From Streptococcus parasanguinis (GTDB lineage Bacteria; Bacillota; Bacilli; Lactobacillales; Streptococcaceae): a DNA stretch of 64,000 bases. The notes below the pieces were generated by a model. That model saw only the letters and a program-made list of their open reading frames with translations. It was not told the origin of the DNA and ran no database searches. Numbering within the stretch: the first letter of the stretch is position 1; the number at the start of each line of letters is the position of its first letter. The DNA is taken from the NCBI RefSeq assembly GCF_023109675.1, contig NZ_JALDUR010000002.1, positions 186,001 to 250,000 of the forward strand, in the 5' to 3' direction. This document shows, in pieces, positions 1 to 8,500 of the stretch. The position numbers were made by a program, and so were the translations under genes.

Positions 1-119
1 ATTTAGAAGAGCTGGATGAATTAGCTATTCAAAAAAGAAAAGTCGAAGATGATTTAAATGATATCTATCATGAACGGAAAAAATTAATGATTGAAAAGGA
101 GTGTGACGATGGGAATTGA
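1..119 (+). CDS. LXG-partner small helical protein, 3' end only (candidate Lap2/DUF3958-like)
   Basis: The window opens inside this gene; only the last 38 codons are visible (frame from base 3, stop TGA 117-119). The visible part is charged and helix-forming and ends ERKKLMIEKECDDGN. It overlaps the start of the following LXG toxin gene by 11 bp, which implies translational coupling. In streptococcal type VII secretion loci, small alpha-helical partner proteins (DUF3130 and DUF3958 families) are encoded directly before the LXG toxin and bind its N-terminal domain for export. The assignment rests on position and helical character, not on a recognised motif. The start lies outside the window. 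Confidence 0.5.
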   Translation, partial: LEELDELAIQKRKVEDDLNDIYHERKKLMIEKECDDGN

Positions 120-2028
120 AGTTTATCGCGGTAGTTTGGATAGCCAAGCTAGTAGCACAGGTACTATGATTGAGCAACAATTGAAAGCCTATGAATCACT
201 AGAAGCATCATTAACTCAAATAGAAAATTCTGCCTCGCGCTTGTCTGGCCAAGCTTACGACTCTTTTAGAAGCTTTGTGACAAGTGTTGTCCAGCCATTG
301 AAGGAGGCCGGAGTAGCTTTAGCAGAAGCTACACAAGAAAGTGTGAAGAAGCTTCCAGCATCCTATCGCTCGGAGGTGGCTGACGAGGACTTACAGGAAG
401 AAAAGTTGGTTTCTGATATTGAACAGTGTGATCGGATGATTGCTATCTTTCATGCAGAGATCAATGAAATTGCTGCTAGTAAATCGACTAGTGCTGGAGA
501 TTTTCAACGGTTGCAGAGATTACAAAGGATTCAAGGATTAAATGTATTAAATGGTATTTTTCAGGCTGCTAGAAACAAACTACAAGAAAAATTAAATAAA
601 CTCAGAGCATTTAATGCGACATCGCCAAGTATCTTCTGGGAAATTGATGTCTTAGCCCAAGCTATTCAAATAGCTGTCAATCAAATTAACGTAGCGTGGG
701 ATCCAAATACTGGAATGTATTCTATTCCAAAGGATTTATCCTGGTCAGATCTCGTAAATGAAACGATTAAGAATAAAGAGTTTGAAAATGAATATTTGCC
801 AAAGAAACCAAAGGATGTAACAGCGTTTGAATATAACCAATTTCTTACGGGATTACGTGAACAATCAGTGAACCTTAAAAAAATAGATGGCTGGGATAAG
901 GACGCTATCAAAGGTTATGTCAAAGGCGTTTCAAAAAGAACAGCTGATATCAAGACAGGCAGTGAGTTAAATGCAAGGAGAGATGCTTTGTATGCGGAAA
1001 CCAAGGAGATTGGATCCGATATCTATACAGAGATGTACGCTAGTAGTAAACTCGATTTAGAAGCGAAAGTAAAACTTGTTCTTAAGCAATTAGGTGCAGA
1101 AACGGATGGTAATCAGTTTATGCATTTGACAAGCAAAACGCATAAGATTTCAGAGAACCTACCACCACACGGTGATTTCAACATGTATTTCAGACGTGAT
1201 GTTGTAAAAGCATTCGGTGATAAACATCTTAATTACAAAGAAGATTTACTTAGGCAGCAAGTCCATTTCTTCCGCTACTATCTGGATCGTCAAGCGATTT
1301 ACTATATTCGGAGTCACTACGAAGGCGCAAATGATTACGAGAAACTGTTAGCATATGGTAAAGAAAATAATATTGAATTTGATTACACAACCGGCTCTAA
1401 CTACCATAATCGCTTTACTCCTAAAGATGGCTTTAAACGTCCCTATAATATGAAGGTTCAAGTCCCTCAGGGCAATTCAGCTAAAGGAAAAGATTTGAAC
1501 AATGCGCGGATGGTGGAGTTTATTGTGAATTTAGATACCGGCGAGTTTGAGAGTCAATGGGATGCCTATGACAATCATAAACTAGCAGATGGTCGCTATG
1601 ATTCCAATCCAGGAAAATATTCTAATGAAGAATTAAGAGAAATCGCCAATACGGAGTCCTTTAACTATGGTCCCTCAACAGGTCAAAATTCAGATGTTAC
1701 TAAGTTTTACGAAGGTAAACATGGAATGCTCGATGTGGATGGCACTCCTGAACCAGCTACTCGAGTTAGAGCTAAAGAGTTATTCCGTTATGAAAAAGAC
1801 TTGGGCAAAAAAGATGAAAATACAGGACATGTTGGTCAATTTGCGGATATTGTAAGGAAAGGGAACCAAGATTATGAAACATGGCAACGAAATACAAAAG
1901 GAATGTCAGAAGAAGAAAAAGTGGAAGAGTATAATAAATTTAAGAAATCTCTTAATGGCAGTGCTGATAATAATACTGGCTATTATGACTATACTCAAAG
2001 TCAATTCTATCCGAAAGACCACCAGTAG
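109..2028 (+). CDS. LXG-domain polymorphic toxin, type VII secretion substrate
   Basis: Predicted secreted antibacterial toxin of 639 residues. The start is ATG 109, 7 nt after AAAAGGAG (94-101); an in-frame TTG at 91 has no such site. The first ~200 residues are the long helical LXG export domain, with the L-x-G signature as LSGQAYDS near residue 45. The central and C-terminal parts are charged and aromatic-rich, and I do not recognise the toxic domain. There is no signal peptide, as expected for T7SS export. A partner gene precedes it and a TipC-like immunity gene follows. The last ~155 bp overlap the immunity ORF in another frame, so the C-terminus may have been rearranged. The secretion machinery is not in the window. 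Confidence 0.8.
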   Translation: MGIEVYRGSLDSQASSTGTMIEQQLKAYESLEASLTQIENSASRLSGQAYDSFRSFVTSVVQPLKEAGVALAEATQESVKKLPASYRSEVADEDLQEEKLVSDIEQCDRMIAIFHAEINEIAASKSTSAGDFQRLQRLQRIQGLNVLNGIFQAARNKLQEKLNKLRAFNATSPSIFWEIDVLAQAIQIAVNQINVAWDPNTGMYSIPKDLSWSDLVNETIKNKEFENEYLPKKPKDVTAFEYNQFLTGLREQSVNLKKIDGWDKDAIKGYVKGVSKRTADIKTGSELNARRDALYAETKEIGSDIYTEMYASSKLDLEAKVKLVLKQLGAETDGNQFMHLTSKTHKISENLPPHGDFNMYFRRDVVKAFGDKHLNYKEDLLRQQVHFFRYYLDRQAIYYIRSHYEGANDYEKLLAYGKENNIEFDYTTGSNYHNRFTPKDGFKRPYNMKVQVPQGNSAKGKDLNNARMVEFIVNLDTGEFESQWDAYDNHKLADGRYDSNPGKYSNEELREIANTESFNYGPSTGQNSDVTKFYEGKHGMLDVDGTPEPATRVRAKELFRYEKDLGKKDENTGHVGQFADIVRKGNQDYETWQRNTKGMSEEEKVEEYNKFKKSLNGSADNNTGYYDYTQSQFYPKDHQ

Positions 2029-2596
2029 TGCGTATGATATTTTACAGAAACAGAGATTTGTTTTGGTACAAGATAAAAATGACTGGGGAAAAGAGTGGAG
2101 TACTGGAGTAGGATTTGATTTAAAAGATAAGGAATTGTACAATTCGTATTTTGCAGTTATTAAGAGGAATAAATTATATGGTGGTTATGGAAATTATGGA
2201 ACTAAAGAAATGTACCAACGTTCTTTTAACAGAGAAATATCATCCATTTTAGTTAATCTGAAAATTTCACCAGATGAAATCAAAAAGAATAATTATCAAA
2301 TTACACGCTCACCAGATTCTTTAGTAAATAAAGAATTATTGAAAGAGGAATATCCGCCAGAATTTGAAGGTAGATATTCTATCAAGGATAGTCAGTTTTC
2401 CAAAGTTCGTATCACCTACAACAAAGAATTCTTACCCACTAAAATCGAATGGTACTATAAGGGTGAAGAAGGCCTCAAATGGTACACTTGGCGCACCTAT
2501 TCGTATCCCTTCAAAAATAAGGCTAATTTTGATAAGAAATTAGATGAAGAAATTAAAACTATTAAAGCAATTCAAGAAGAAAACGAGGGCGATTAG
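1874..2596 (+). CDS. TipC-like immunity protein candidate, possibly 5'-truncated
   Basis: The open frame from ATG 1874 gives 240 residues: a lysine-rich N-terminus, one hydrophobic stretch (residues ~25-45) and a soluble domain rich in Tyr, Trp and Lys with ITYNKEFLPTKIEWYYKG near residue 185. That pattern resembles the TipC family, the outward-facing immunity proteins of LXG toxins, and the position behind the toxin fits. The first ~50 codons overlap the toxin C-terminus out of frame, contain runs of ATA codons and lack a clear Shine-Dalgarno. Either this is a genuine overlap with an N-terminal membrane anchor, or the original 5' end was lost and only the part after ~2030 is ancestral immunity sequence. 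Confidence 0.5.
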   Translation: MKHGNEIQKECQKKKKWKSIINLRNLLMAVLIIILAIMTILKVNSIRKTTSSAYDILQKQRFVLVQDKNDWGKEWSTGVGFDLKDKELYNSYFAVIKRNKLYGGYGNYGTKEMYQRSFNREISSILVNLKISPDEIKKNNYQITRSPDSLVNKELLKEEYPPEFEGRYSIKDSQFSKVRITYNKEFLPTKIEWYYKGEEGLKWYTWRTYSYPFKNKANFDKKLDEEIKTIKAIQEENEGD

Positions 2597-2676
2597 GTTG
2601 AATCGGTCCAAATTCTTGAAACGTGTCCCTTCTTTCAGCTTATCGGGAAAGGTTTCGTGCAAAATGCTTGAAAAAG

Positions 2677-2685
2677 TGGTATAAT
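2677..2685 (+). promoter_or_regulatory. Extended -10 promoter of the flavodoxin gene
   Basis: TGGTATAAT has a TGn extension and a perfect -10 (2680-2685). No good -35 is found at the usual distance. It lies 28 bp before the flavodoxin ATG. Confidence 0.6.
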
Positions 2686-2712
2686 ACGGGAAATAGCTTT
2701 TGGGAGGAAATT

Positions 2713-3156
2713 ATGACTGTAGCGAAGATTGTTTTTGCTAGTATGACTGGAAATACTGAAGAAATCGCTGATATCGTAGCGGACAAATTCCGTGATCTTG
2801 GTGTCGAAGTAGATGTGGATGAGTGTACAACTGTGGATGCGGAGGACTTCCTTGATGCGGATATCGCAGTAGTAGCGACTTATACATACGGCGATGGAGA
2901 GCTTCCAGATGAGATCCAAGATTTCTACGAAGATTTGGCTGGCCTTGATCTCAAAGGCAAACTTTACGGTGTTGTAGGATCAGGTGATACCTTCTACGAT
3001 GAATTCTGTAAAGCAGTTGATGATTTCGACCGTTGCTTCGCTGCGACTGGTGCTGAAAAAGGTTCTGAGTGTGTCAAAGTTGATTTGTCTGCAGAAGACG
3101 AAGACATTGAAAAATTAGAAGCCTTTGCAGAAGAACTTGTAGCAAAAGCAAATTAA
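2713..3156 (+). CDS. Flavodoxin
   Basis: Small FMN electron carrier of 147 residues, the usual length for a short-chain flavodoxin. ATG 2713 follows GGGAGG; an upstream in-frame start at 2623 lies before the promoter and is rejected. The phosphate-binding loop is at the N-terminus (SMTGNTEE, residues ~10-17). The aromatic FMN-contact loops are TYTYGDGELPD (around 57-67) and GSGDTFYDEFC (around 91-101). The protein is strongly acidic, as normal. It probably feeds electrons to a redox partner encoded elsewhere. It has its own promoter; a short GC-rich hairpin (3164-3192) separates it from the chorismate mutase gene. Confidence 0.93.
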   Translation: MTVAKIVFASMTGNTEEIADIVADKFRDLGVEVDVDECTTVDAEDFLDADIAVVATYTYGDGELPDEIQDFYEDLAGLDLKGKLYGVVGSGDTFYDEFCKAVDDFDRCFAATGAEKGSECVKVDLSAEDEDIEKLEAFAEELVAKAN

Positions 3157-3219
3157 TGACAAAGAGGCTGGATAGATGGATTACAGCCTCGATTTATATC
3201 CAAAATAAAGAGGAGACAC

Positions 3220-3492
3220 ATGGATTTAGATCAGATTCGTAAGGACATTGACCAGATCGATCAAGAGCTTGTAGCCTTGCTGGAAAGACGGATGGTCTGT
3301 GTCGGTCAGATTGTAGAATATAAGGAGCAGCAGGGCTTGCCAGTGCTCGATCAAGGAAGGGAGAGAGAAGTGCTTGAGAAAGTCGGCTCTCTCGTGACGG
3401 ATGAGCAGTATCGGGCGACTATTCAAGCTCAGTTTCAAGATATGATGAAGCGCTCGAGAGATTACCAAGAGGAGGTGAGGGTGCGTGACTAG
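3220..3492 (+). CDS. Chorismate mutase, AroQ class
   Basis: Monofunctional 90-residue chorismate mutase, converting chorismate to prephenate for Phe and Tyr synthesis. The all-helical AroQ fold is seen from the first residues: RKDIDQIDQELVALLERRM carries the active-site Arg and the typical I-D-x-I-D-x-x-L-v-x-L-l-x-x-R pattern, and a later helix holds QFQDMMKRSRDYQ. A GAGGAGA ribosome site lies before the ATG. The stop overlaps the start of the CLC transporter gene by 8 bp, so the two are cotranslated; this pairing is positional and does not suggest a shared pathway. Confidence 0.9.
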   Translation: MDLDQIRKDIDQIDQELVALLERRMVCVGQIVEYKEQQGLPVLDQGREREVLEKVGSLVTDEQYRATIQAQFQDMMKRSRDYQEEVRVRD

Positions 3493-4702
3493 TCTATCGA
3501 TCAAGCAAAAAGCACAACAGTATGTGGTCCTAACAGGTATGGCTCTTTTCATTGGACTCTTGGTTGGTGCCATTGACATGATTTTTGGTCAAGGTCTTCT
3601 TCTGATTGGAGATTTCCGAAGTCAGCATTGGCCCTTGATTCTTTTTCTAGCCATAGCGGGTCTTGTCATCGTTTATCTTTATAAACGTTTTGGTGGCAAG
3701 GCTTCAAAAGGGATGGGCCTCATCTTTGATGTTGGACACGCGCGTGAGGAGAAAATCCCCTTGGTCTTGGTGCCTTTGATCATGCTGACGACCTGGATGA
3801 GCCATCTCTTTGGTGGTTCGGTCGGTCGGGAAGGTGTAGCGGTCCAGATCGGAGCGACCCTTTCGCACCGTTTTGCCCGTCATATCAAGATCCCAGATGC
3901 TTCGCGTATCTTTCTCATGACTGGGATGGCAGCCGGTTTTGCGGGGCTCTTTCAGACGCCGCTCGCAGCAACCTTTTTTGCCCTTGAAGTCTTGACAGTT
4001 GGGGAGTTGCAGTTGATGGCTCTCTATCCAGCGCTCATTGCCTCAATCGTGGCTAGCTTCACCTCTCATGCCCTTGGTTTAGAGAAATTTGCTGTGCCAC
4101 TAAGAGAAACGCTGAGCTGGACACCAGAGACCTTGATCAAAGTTGCCATTCTTGGCCTGGCTTTTGGCCTTGCTGGGAAACTCTTTGCAATTAGCCTTTC
4201 CTGGTTGAAGAAAACGGTCGCTCAAGTCTTGCCCAATCCTTATATCCGGATTGCCCTTATAGGGGCCGGACTCAGCTTGGTCCTCTTGACCCTCCAGCTG
4301 ACCAAGGTCGGCACTTATAGTGGACTTGGAACCAATCTGATTGATGTAGCTTTTCATCAGGGCAGTGCGCAGAGTTATGACTGGATCTTGAAGCTCCTCT
4401 TTACCGTAGTGACGATCTCTGCTGGATACCAAGGAGGAGAAGTGACACCGCTCTTTGCGATCGGAGCTACACTTGGAGTCTTTCTTGCTCCGATGTTAGG
4501 TCTACCAGTCTTAGTCGTGGCCGCTATCGGATATGCCAGTGTCTTTGGCAGTGCGACGACGACCTTGCTCGCACCGATCTTAATCGGAGGAGAAGTCTTT
4601 GGCTATGCCAACCTGCCATTCTTCGTCATTGCTTGCGCCATCGCCTATTGCCTACCAAAAGAGTGGAGCATTTATTCCGGTCAAAAAGTTGCGAAAAAGT
4701 AG
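3485..4702 (+). CDS. CLC-family transporter, CLC-F (fluoride/proton antiporter) type
   Basis: Polytopic membrane protein of 405 residues with the CLC fold (about 10 hydrophobic segments). Start is GTG 3485, inside the end of the chorismate mutase gene. The gating-glutamate motif is present as GREGVAVQIG (around residue 117). The usual chloride-filter GSGIP is replaced by KGMGLI (around 75), and a GGEVTPLF segment occurs near residue 318. These replacements are those I associate with the CLC-F subclass, which exports fluoride, rather than with ordinary EriC chloride channels. No fluoride (crcB) riboswitch is seen upstream, so fluoride specificity is inferred from motifs only. Confidence 0.75.
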   Translation: MTSLSIKQKAQQYVVLTGMALFIGLLVGAIDMIFGQGLLLIGDFRSQHWPLILFLAIAGLVIVYLYKRFGGKASKGMGLIFDVGHAREEKIPLVLVPLIMLTTWMSHLFGGSVGREGVAVQIGATLSHRFARHIKIPDASRIFLMTGMAAGFAGLFQTPLAATFFALEVLTVGELQLMALYPALIASIVASFTSHALGLEKFAVPLRETLSWTPETLIKVAILGLAFGLAGKLFAISLSWLKKTVAQVLPNPYIRIALIGAGLSLVLLTLQLTKVGTYSGLGTNLIDVAFHQGSAQSYDWILKLLFTVVTISAGYQGGEVTPLFAIGATLGVFLAPMLGLPVLVVAAIGYASVFGSATTTLLAPILIGGEVFGYANLPFFVIACAIAYCLPKEWSIYSGQKVAKK

Positions 4703-4712
4703 AGAAAAGAGC

Positions 4713-4741
4713 TTTACAAACCTGAAATTATCTGATATGAT
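4713..4741 (+). promoter_or_regulatory. rplS promoter
   Basis: TTTACA (4713-4718), 17-bp spacer, TATGAT (4736-4741). It lies just after the CLC stop and gives an ~80-nt leader before rplS. Confidence 0.7.
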
Positions 4742-4747
4742 AGTTTC

Positions 4748-4825
4748 TGTGCGTAATGGAAGCACAAAAATACAGTTTATCCGCTGAGGGAGGTCCCTCA
4801 AGATTGACGAAGATAGGAGAATAAA
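4748..4825 (+). ncRNA. Candidate L19 (rplS) mRNA leader
   Basis: The 5' untranslated region of rplS holds a GAGGGA/TCCCTC hairpin and flanking segments that can pair (TATCC near 4779 with GGATA-like sequence at the ribosome site). Firmicutes commonly carry a short autoregulatory L19 leader at this place. The assignment is from position and the hairpin. Confidence 0.45.
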
Positions 4826-5173
4826 ATGAATCCATTAATCCAAAGTTTGACTGAAGGTCAACTTCGTACTGATATCCCTGCATTCCGTCCTGGTGACACT
4901 GTTCGTGTACACGCGAAAGTTGTCGAAGGATCTCGTGAACGTATCCAGATCTTTGAAGGCGTTGTTATCGCTCGTAAAGGTCAAGGACACACTGAAATGT
5001 ACACTGTTCGTAAAATCTCTAACGGTGTCGGTGTTGAACGTACATTCCCAGTACACACTCCACGTGTAGAAAAGATTGAAGTTGTACGTTACGGTAAAGT
5101 ACGTCGTGCGAAATTGTACTACCTTCGTGCATTGCAAGGTAAAGCAGCTCGTATTAAAGAAATCCGTCGTTAA
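4826..5173 (+). CDS. rplS: 50S ribosomal protein L19
   Basis: Ribosomal large-subunit protein of 115 residues, normal length, contacting the 30S subunit at the interface. It has the typical start [20 protein letters not shown], the central [20 protein letters not shown] segment and the C-terminal [12 protein letters not shown] signature. ATAGGAGA precedes the ATG. It is monocistronic: promoter at 4713, Rho-independent terminator at 5184. It sits between the CLC transporter and tRNA-Arg(CCU); the CRISPR locus begins just beyond. Confidence 0.98.
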   Translation: MNPLIQSLTEGQLRTDIPAFRPGDTVRVHAKVVEGSRERIQIFEGVVIARKGQGHTEMYTVRKISNGVGVERTFPVHTPRVEKIEVVRYGKVRRAKLYYLRALQGKAARIKEIRR

Positions 5174-5183
5174 GACGAACAAG

Positions 5184-5212
5184 GAGGCGGGAGTGATCTC
5201 GCTTCTTTTTTT
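5184..5212 (+). terminator. rplS terminator
   Basis: 9-bp stem with two G-U pairs (5184-5192 with 5197-5205), GTGA loop, then seven T. Confidence 0.8.
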
Positions 5213-5216
5213 ATCG

Positions 5217-5288
5217 GTCCCCTTAGTTCAATGGATATAACAACTCCCTCCTAAGGAGTAGTTGCTGGTTCGATTCCGGCAGGGGACA
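5217..5288 (+). tRNA. tRNA-Arg (anticodon CCU)
   Basis: 72-nt cloverleaf. Acceptor GTCCCCT pairs with AGGGGAC, discriminator A; anticodon stem ACTCC/GGAGT with loop CTCCTAA, anticodon CCT at 5250-5252; T arm GGTTCGATTCC. CCA is not encoded. A strong terminator follows at once. The gene marks the edge of the CRISPR region, but no copy of its 3' end is seen on the far side. Confidence 0.95.
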
Positions 5289-5298
5289 TAAAGAAAAA

Positions 5299-5326
5299 GG
5301 AACTCGTGCATGCGAGTTCCTTTTTT
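5299..5326 (+). terminator. Terminator after tRNA-Arg(CCU)
   Basis: GGAACTCG / CGAGTTCC 8-bp stem, 6-nt loop, then TTTTTT. The run of A before the stem could let it work on the minus strand too, downstream of the tracrRNA. Confidence 0.85.
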
Positions 5327-5446
5327 GTGTAAGAAAGAAGTTAATAATAGATGGAATATCTCCATATAATGAATTGATTTTTGAGGAAGGAAGGAGTAAA
5401 ATGTAGTTAATATAATGACTAATTAGGGATAGATGAAAATAGGCAC

Positions 5447-5537
5447 AAAAAAAGCACCGAATCGGTGCGCACTTTTTCAAGTTGGATACGGACAAAGCCT
5501 TATTTTAACTTGCTGTGTTGTTTCGAATAACCCCAAC
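5447..5537 (-). ncRNA. tracrRNA of the type II-A CRISPR system
   Basis: Read on the minus strand, ~91 nt. Anti-repeat at 5538-5502 shares 17 consecutive bases with the CRISPR repeat (GCTGTGTTGTTTCGAAT on the plus strand) with the usual bulge in the lower stem. It is followed by the nexus (AAGGCTTTGTCCG), a small hairpin (AACTTGAAAAAGT) and a terminator hairpin GCACCGATTCGGTGC with seven T. The order matches the S. pyogenes tracrRNA closely. It pairs with crRNA, is cut by host RNase III and guides Cas9. It lies divergent from cas9, as in S. pyogenes. Confidence 0.95.
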
Positions 5538-5543
5538 ACTATT

Positions 5544-5572
5544 ATTCTACAACTTTATCATCGCAAATGCAA
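5544..5572 (-). promoter_or_regulatory. tracrRNA promoter (minus strand)
   Basis: On the minus strand TTGCAT (5572-5567), 17-bp spacer, TAGAAT (5549-5544), predicting a start near 5537, right at the anti-repeat. It overlaps the 5' untranslated region of cas9. A weaker plus-strand pair (TTGTTT 5518, TATTAT 5540) facing cas9 overlaps it. Confidence 0.75.
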
Positions 5573-5590
5573 GACATAAAGGAGAAAATT

Positions 5591-8500
5591 ATGAAAAAAC
5601 CATATTCAATTGGCTTAGATATCGGTACAAATAGCGTAGGCTGGGCAGTTATCACAGATGATTACAAAGTTCCAGCAAAAAAAATGAAGGTTCTTGGGAA
5701 TACCAACAAGGAGTCTATTAAGAAAAACTTAATAGGTGCACTTCTTTTTGATGCAGGAAATACTGCTGCAGATCGTCGGTTAAAAAGAACTGCCAGACGT
5801 CGCTATACAAGACGTCGGAATAGAATTTTGTATTTACAGGAAATATTTGCTGCAGAAATGAATAAAGTGGATGAGAGTTTTTTCCATCGCTTAGATGATT
5901 CATTCCTAGTTCCTGAAGATAAGAGAGGAAGTAAATATCCAATTTTTGGAACCTTAGAGGAGGAGAAAGAGTATCATAAACAATTTCCAACCATTTATCA
6001 TTTGAGGAAGATTCTTGCAGATTCGAAAGAGAAAGTTGATTTGCGTTTAATCTATTTAGCTTTGGCACATATTATTAAATATCGTGGGCATTTCTTGTAT
6101 GAAGACTCATTCGATATTAAAAATAATGATATTCAAAAAATCTTTAACGAATTCACAATTCTCTATGATAACACTTTTGAGGAAAGTTCACTTAGCAAAG
6201 GAAATGCACAGGTAGAAGAAATTTTTACCGATAAGATTAGTAAATCTGCTAAAAGAGACCGTGTCCTAAAACTATTTCCTGATGAAAAATCAACGGGTTT
6301 ATTTTCTGAGTTTTTAAAATTAATTGTTGGGAATCAAGCTGATTTTAAGAAACATTTTGACTTAGAAGAAAAAGCTCCACTACAATTTTCTAAGGATACT
6401 TATGAAGAGGACTTGGAAAGTTTGTTGGGGCAAATTGGGGACGTATATGCTGATCTTTTTGTTGGGGCTAAAAAACTCTATGATGCCATACTACTAGCAG
6501 GTATATTATCTGTTAAAGATCCTGGGACAAAGGCTCCACTATCTGCTTCTATGATAGAACGTTATGACAATCATCAAAATGATCTTTCAGCATTAAAACA
6601 ATTCGTAAGAAGAAATCTTCCAGAAAAATATGCTGAAGTTTTTTCAGATGATTCTAAAGATGGATATGCTGGATATATTGATGGAAAAACTACTCAAGAA
6701 GGATTTTACAAATATATCAAAAATCTCATTTCTAAAATTGAAGGAGCAGAGTATTTTCTTGAAAAAATTGAACGTGAAGATTTTTTGAGAAAACAACGTA
6801 CTTTCGATAATGGTTCAATTCCTCATCAAATTCATCTTCAAGAAATGAATGCCATTCTCCGGCACCAAGGAGAATATTATCCATTCTTAAAGGAGAACAA
6901 AGATAAAATTGAACAGATCCTAACATTCCGTATTCCTTATTATGTAGGCCCATTGGCACGTGGCAATAGTGATTTCGCTTGGCTTAGTCGAAACTCTGAT
7001 GAAGCAATCCGACCATGGAATTTTGAAGAGATGGTTGATAAATCAAGTTCTGCTGAAGACTTCATCCACAGAATGACTAACTATGACCTGTATTTGCCAG
7101 AAGAAAAGGTTCTGCCTAAGCATAGTCTTCTGTATGAAACTTTTACAGTTTATAATGAGTTGACAAAGGTGAAATACATTGCTGAAGGGATGAAAGACTA
7201 TCAATTTCTTGATAGTGGACAGAAGAAGCAAATTGTCAATCAATTATTCAAAGAGAAAAGAAAAGTAACTGAAAAAGACATCATTCATTATCTACACAAT
7301 GTTGATGGATATGATGGAATCGAACTAAAAGGAATTGAAAAACATTTTAACTCTAGTCTTTCTACTTATCATGATTTGCTCAAGATTATCAAAGATAAAG
7401 AGTTTATGGATGACCCTAAAAATGAAGAGATTTTTGAAAATATCGTCCATACTCTCACAATCTTTGAAGATCGAGTGATGATCAAACAACGCCTTAATCA
7501 GTATGATTCTATCTTTGATGAAAAAGTGATCAAAGCACTAACTCGTCGGCATTATACTGGTTGGGGAAAACTTTCTGCTAAACTGATTAACGGTATCCGT
7601 GATAAAAAAACCAGCAAAACGATTCTTGATTATCTGATTGATGATGGTTACAGCAATCGTAACTTTATGCAGTTAATTAATGATGATGGACTTTCTTTCA
7701 AAGAAACTATCCAAAAAGCACAAGTGGTTGGTGAGACCAATGATGTGAAGCAAGTTGTCCAAGAACTTCCAGGAAGTCCTGCCATTAAAAAGGGAATTTT
7801 ACAAAGTATTAAAATTGTTGATGAACTTGTCAAGGTTATGGGCCATGCTCCGGAGTCTGTCGTAATTGAAATGGCGCGTGAAAATCAGACTACTAATAAA
7901 GGAAAAAGTAAGTCACAACAACGCTTGAAGACACTCTCAGATGCTATTTCTGAACTCGGAAGCAATATTCTAAAAGAACATCCAACGGATAATATTCAAC
8001 TTCAAAACGACCGTCTCTTCCTTTACTATCTACAAAATGGGAAAGATATGTACACTGGAGAAGCTCTTGATATCAACCAATTGAGCAACTATGATATTGA
8101 CCACATCATTCCACAGGCCTTTATAAAGGATGATTCTCTTGATAATCGTGTTTTAACTAGTTCAAAAGATAATCGTGGTAAATCCGATAATGTTCCAAGT
8201 CTTGAAATAGTTGAAAAGATGAAAGGTTTTTGGCAACAATTATTAGATTCTAAATTGATTTCAGAACGTAAATTCAATAATTTAACCAAGGCTGAACGAG
8301 GTGGATTAGATGAACGTGATAAAGTTGGTTTTATCAAACGCCAACTAGTTGAAACACGACAAATCACAAAACATGTTGCACAGATTTTAGATGATCGCTT
8401 CAATGCAGAAGTGAATGAGAAAAACCAAAAGCTTCGTAGCGTTAAAATCATCACTTTGAAATCAAATCTAGTTTCCAACTTCCGTAAAGAATTTGGATTA

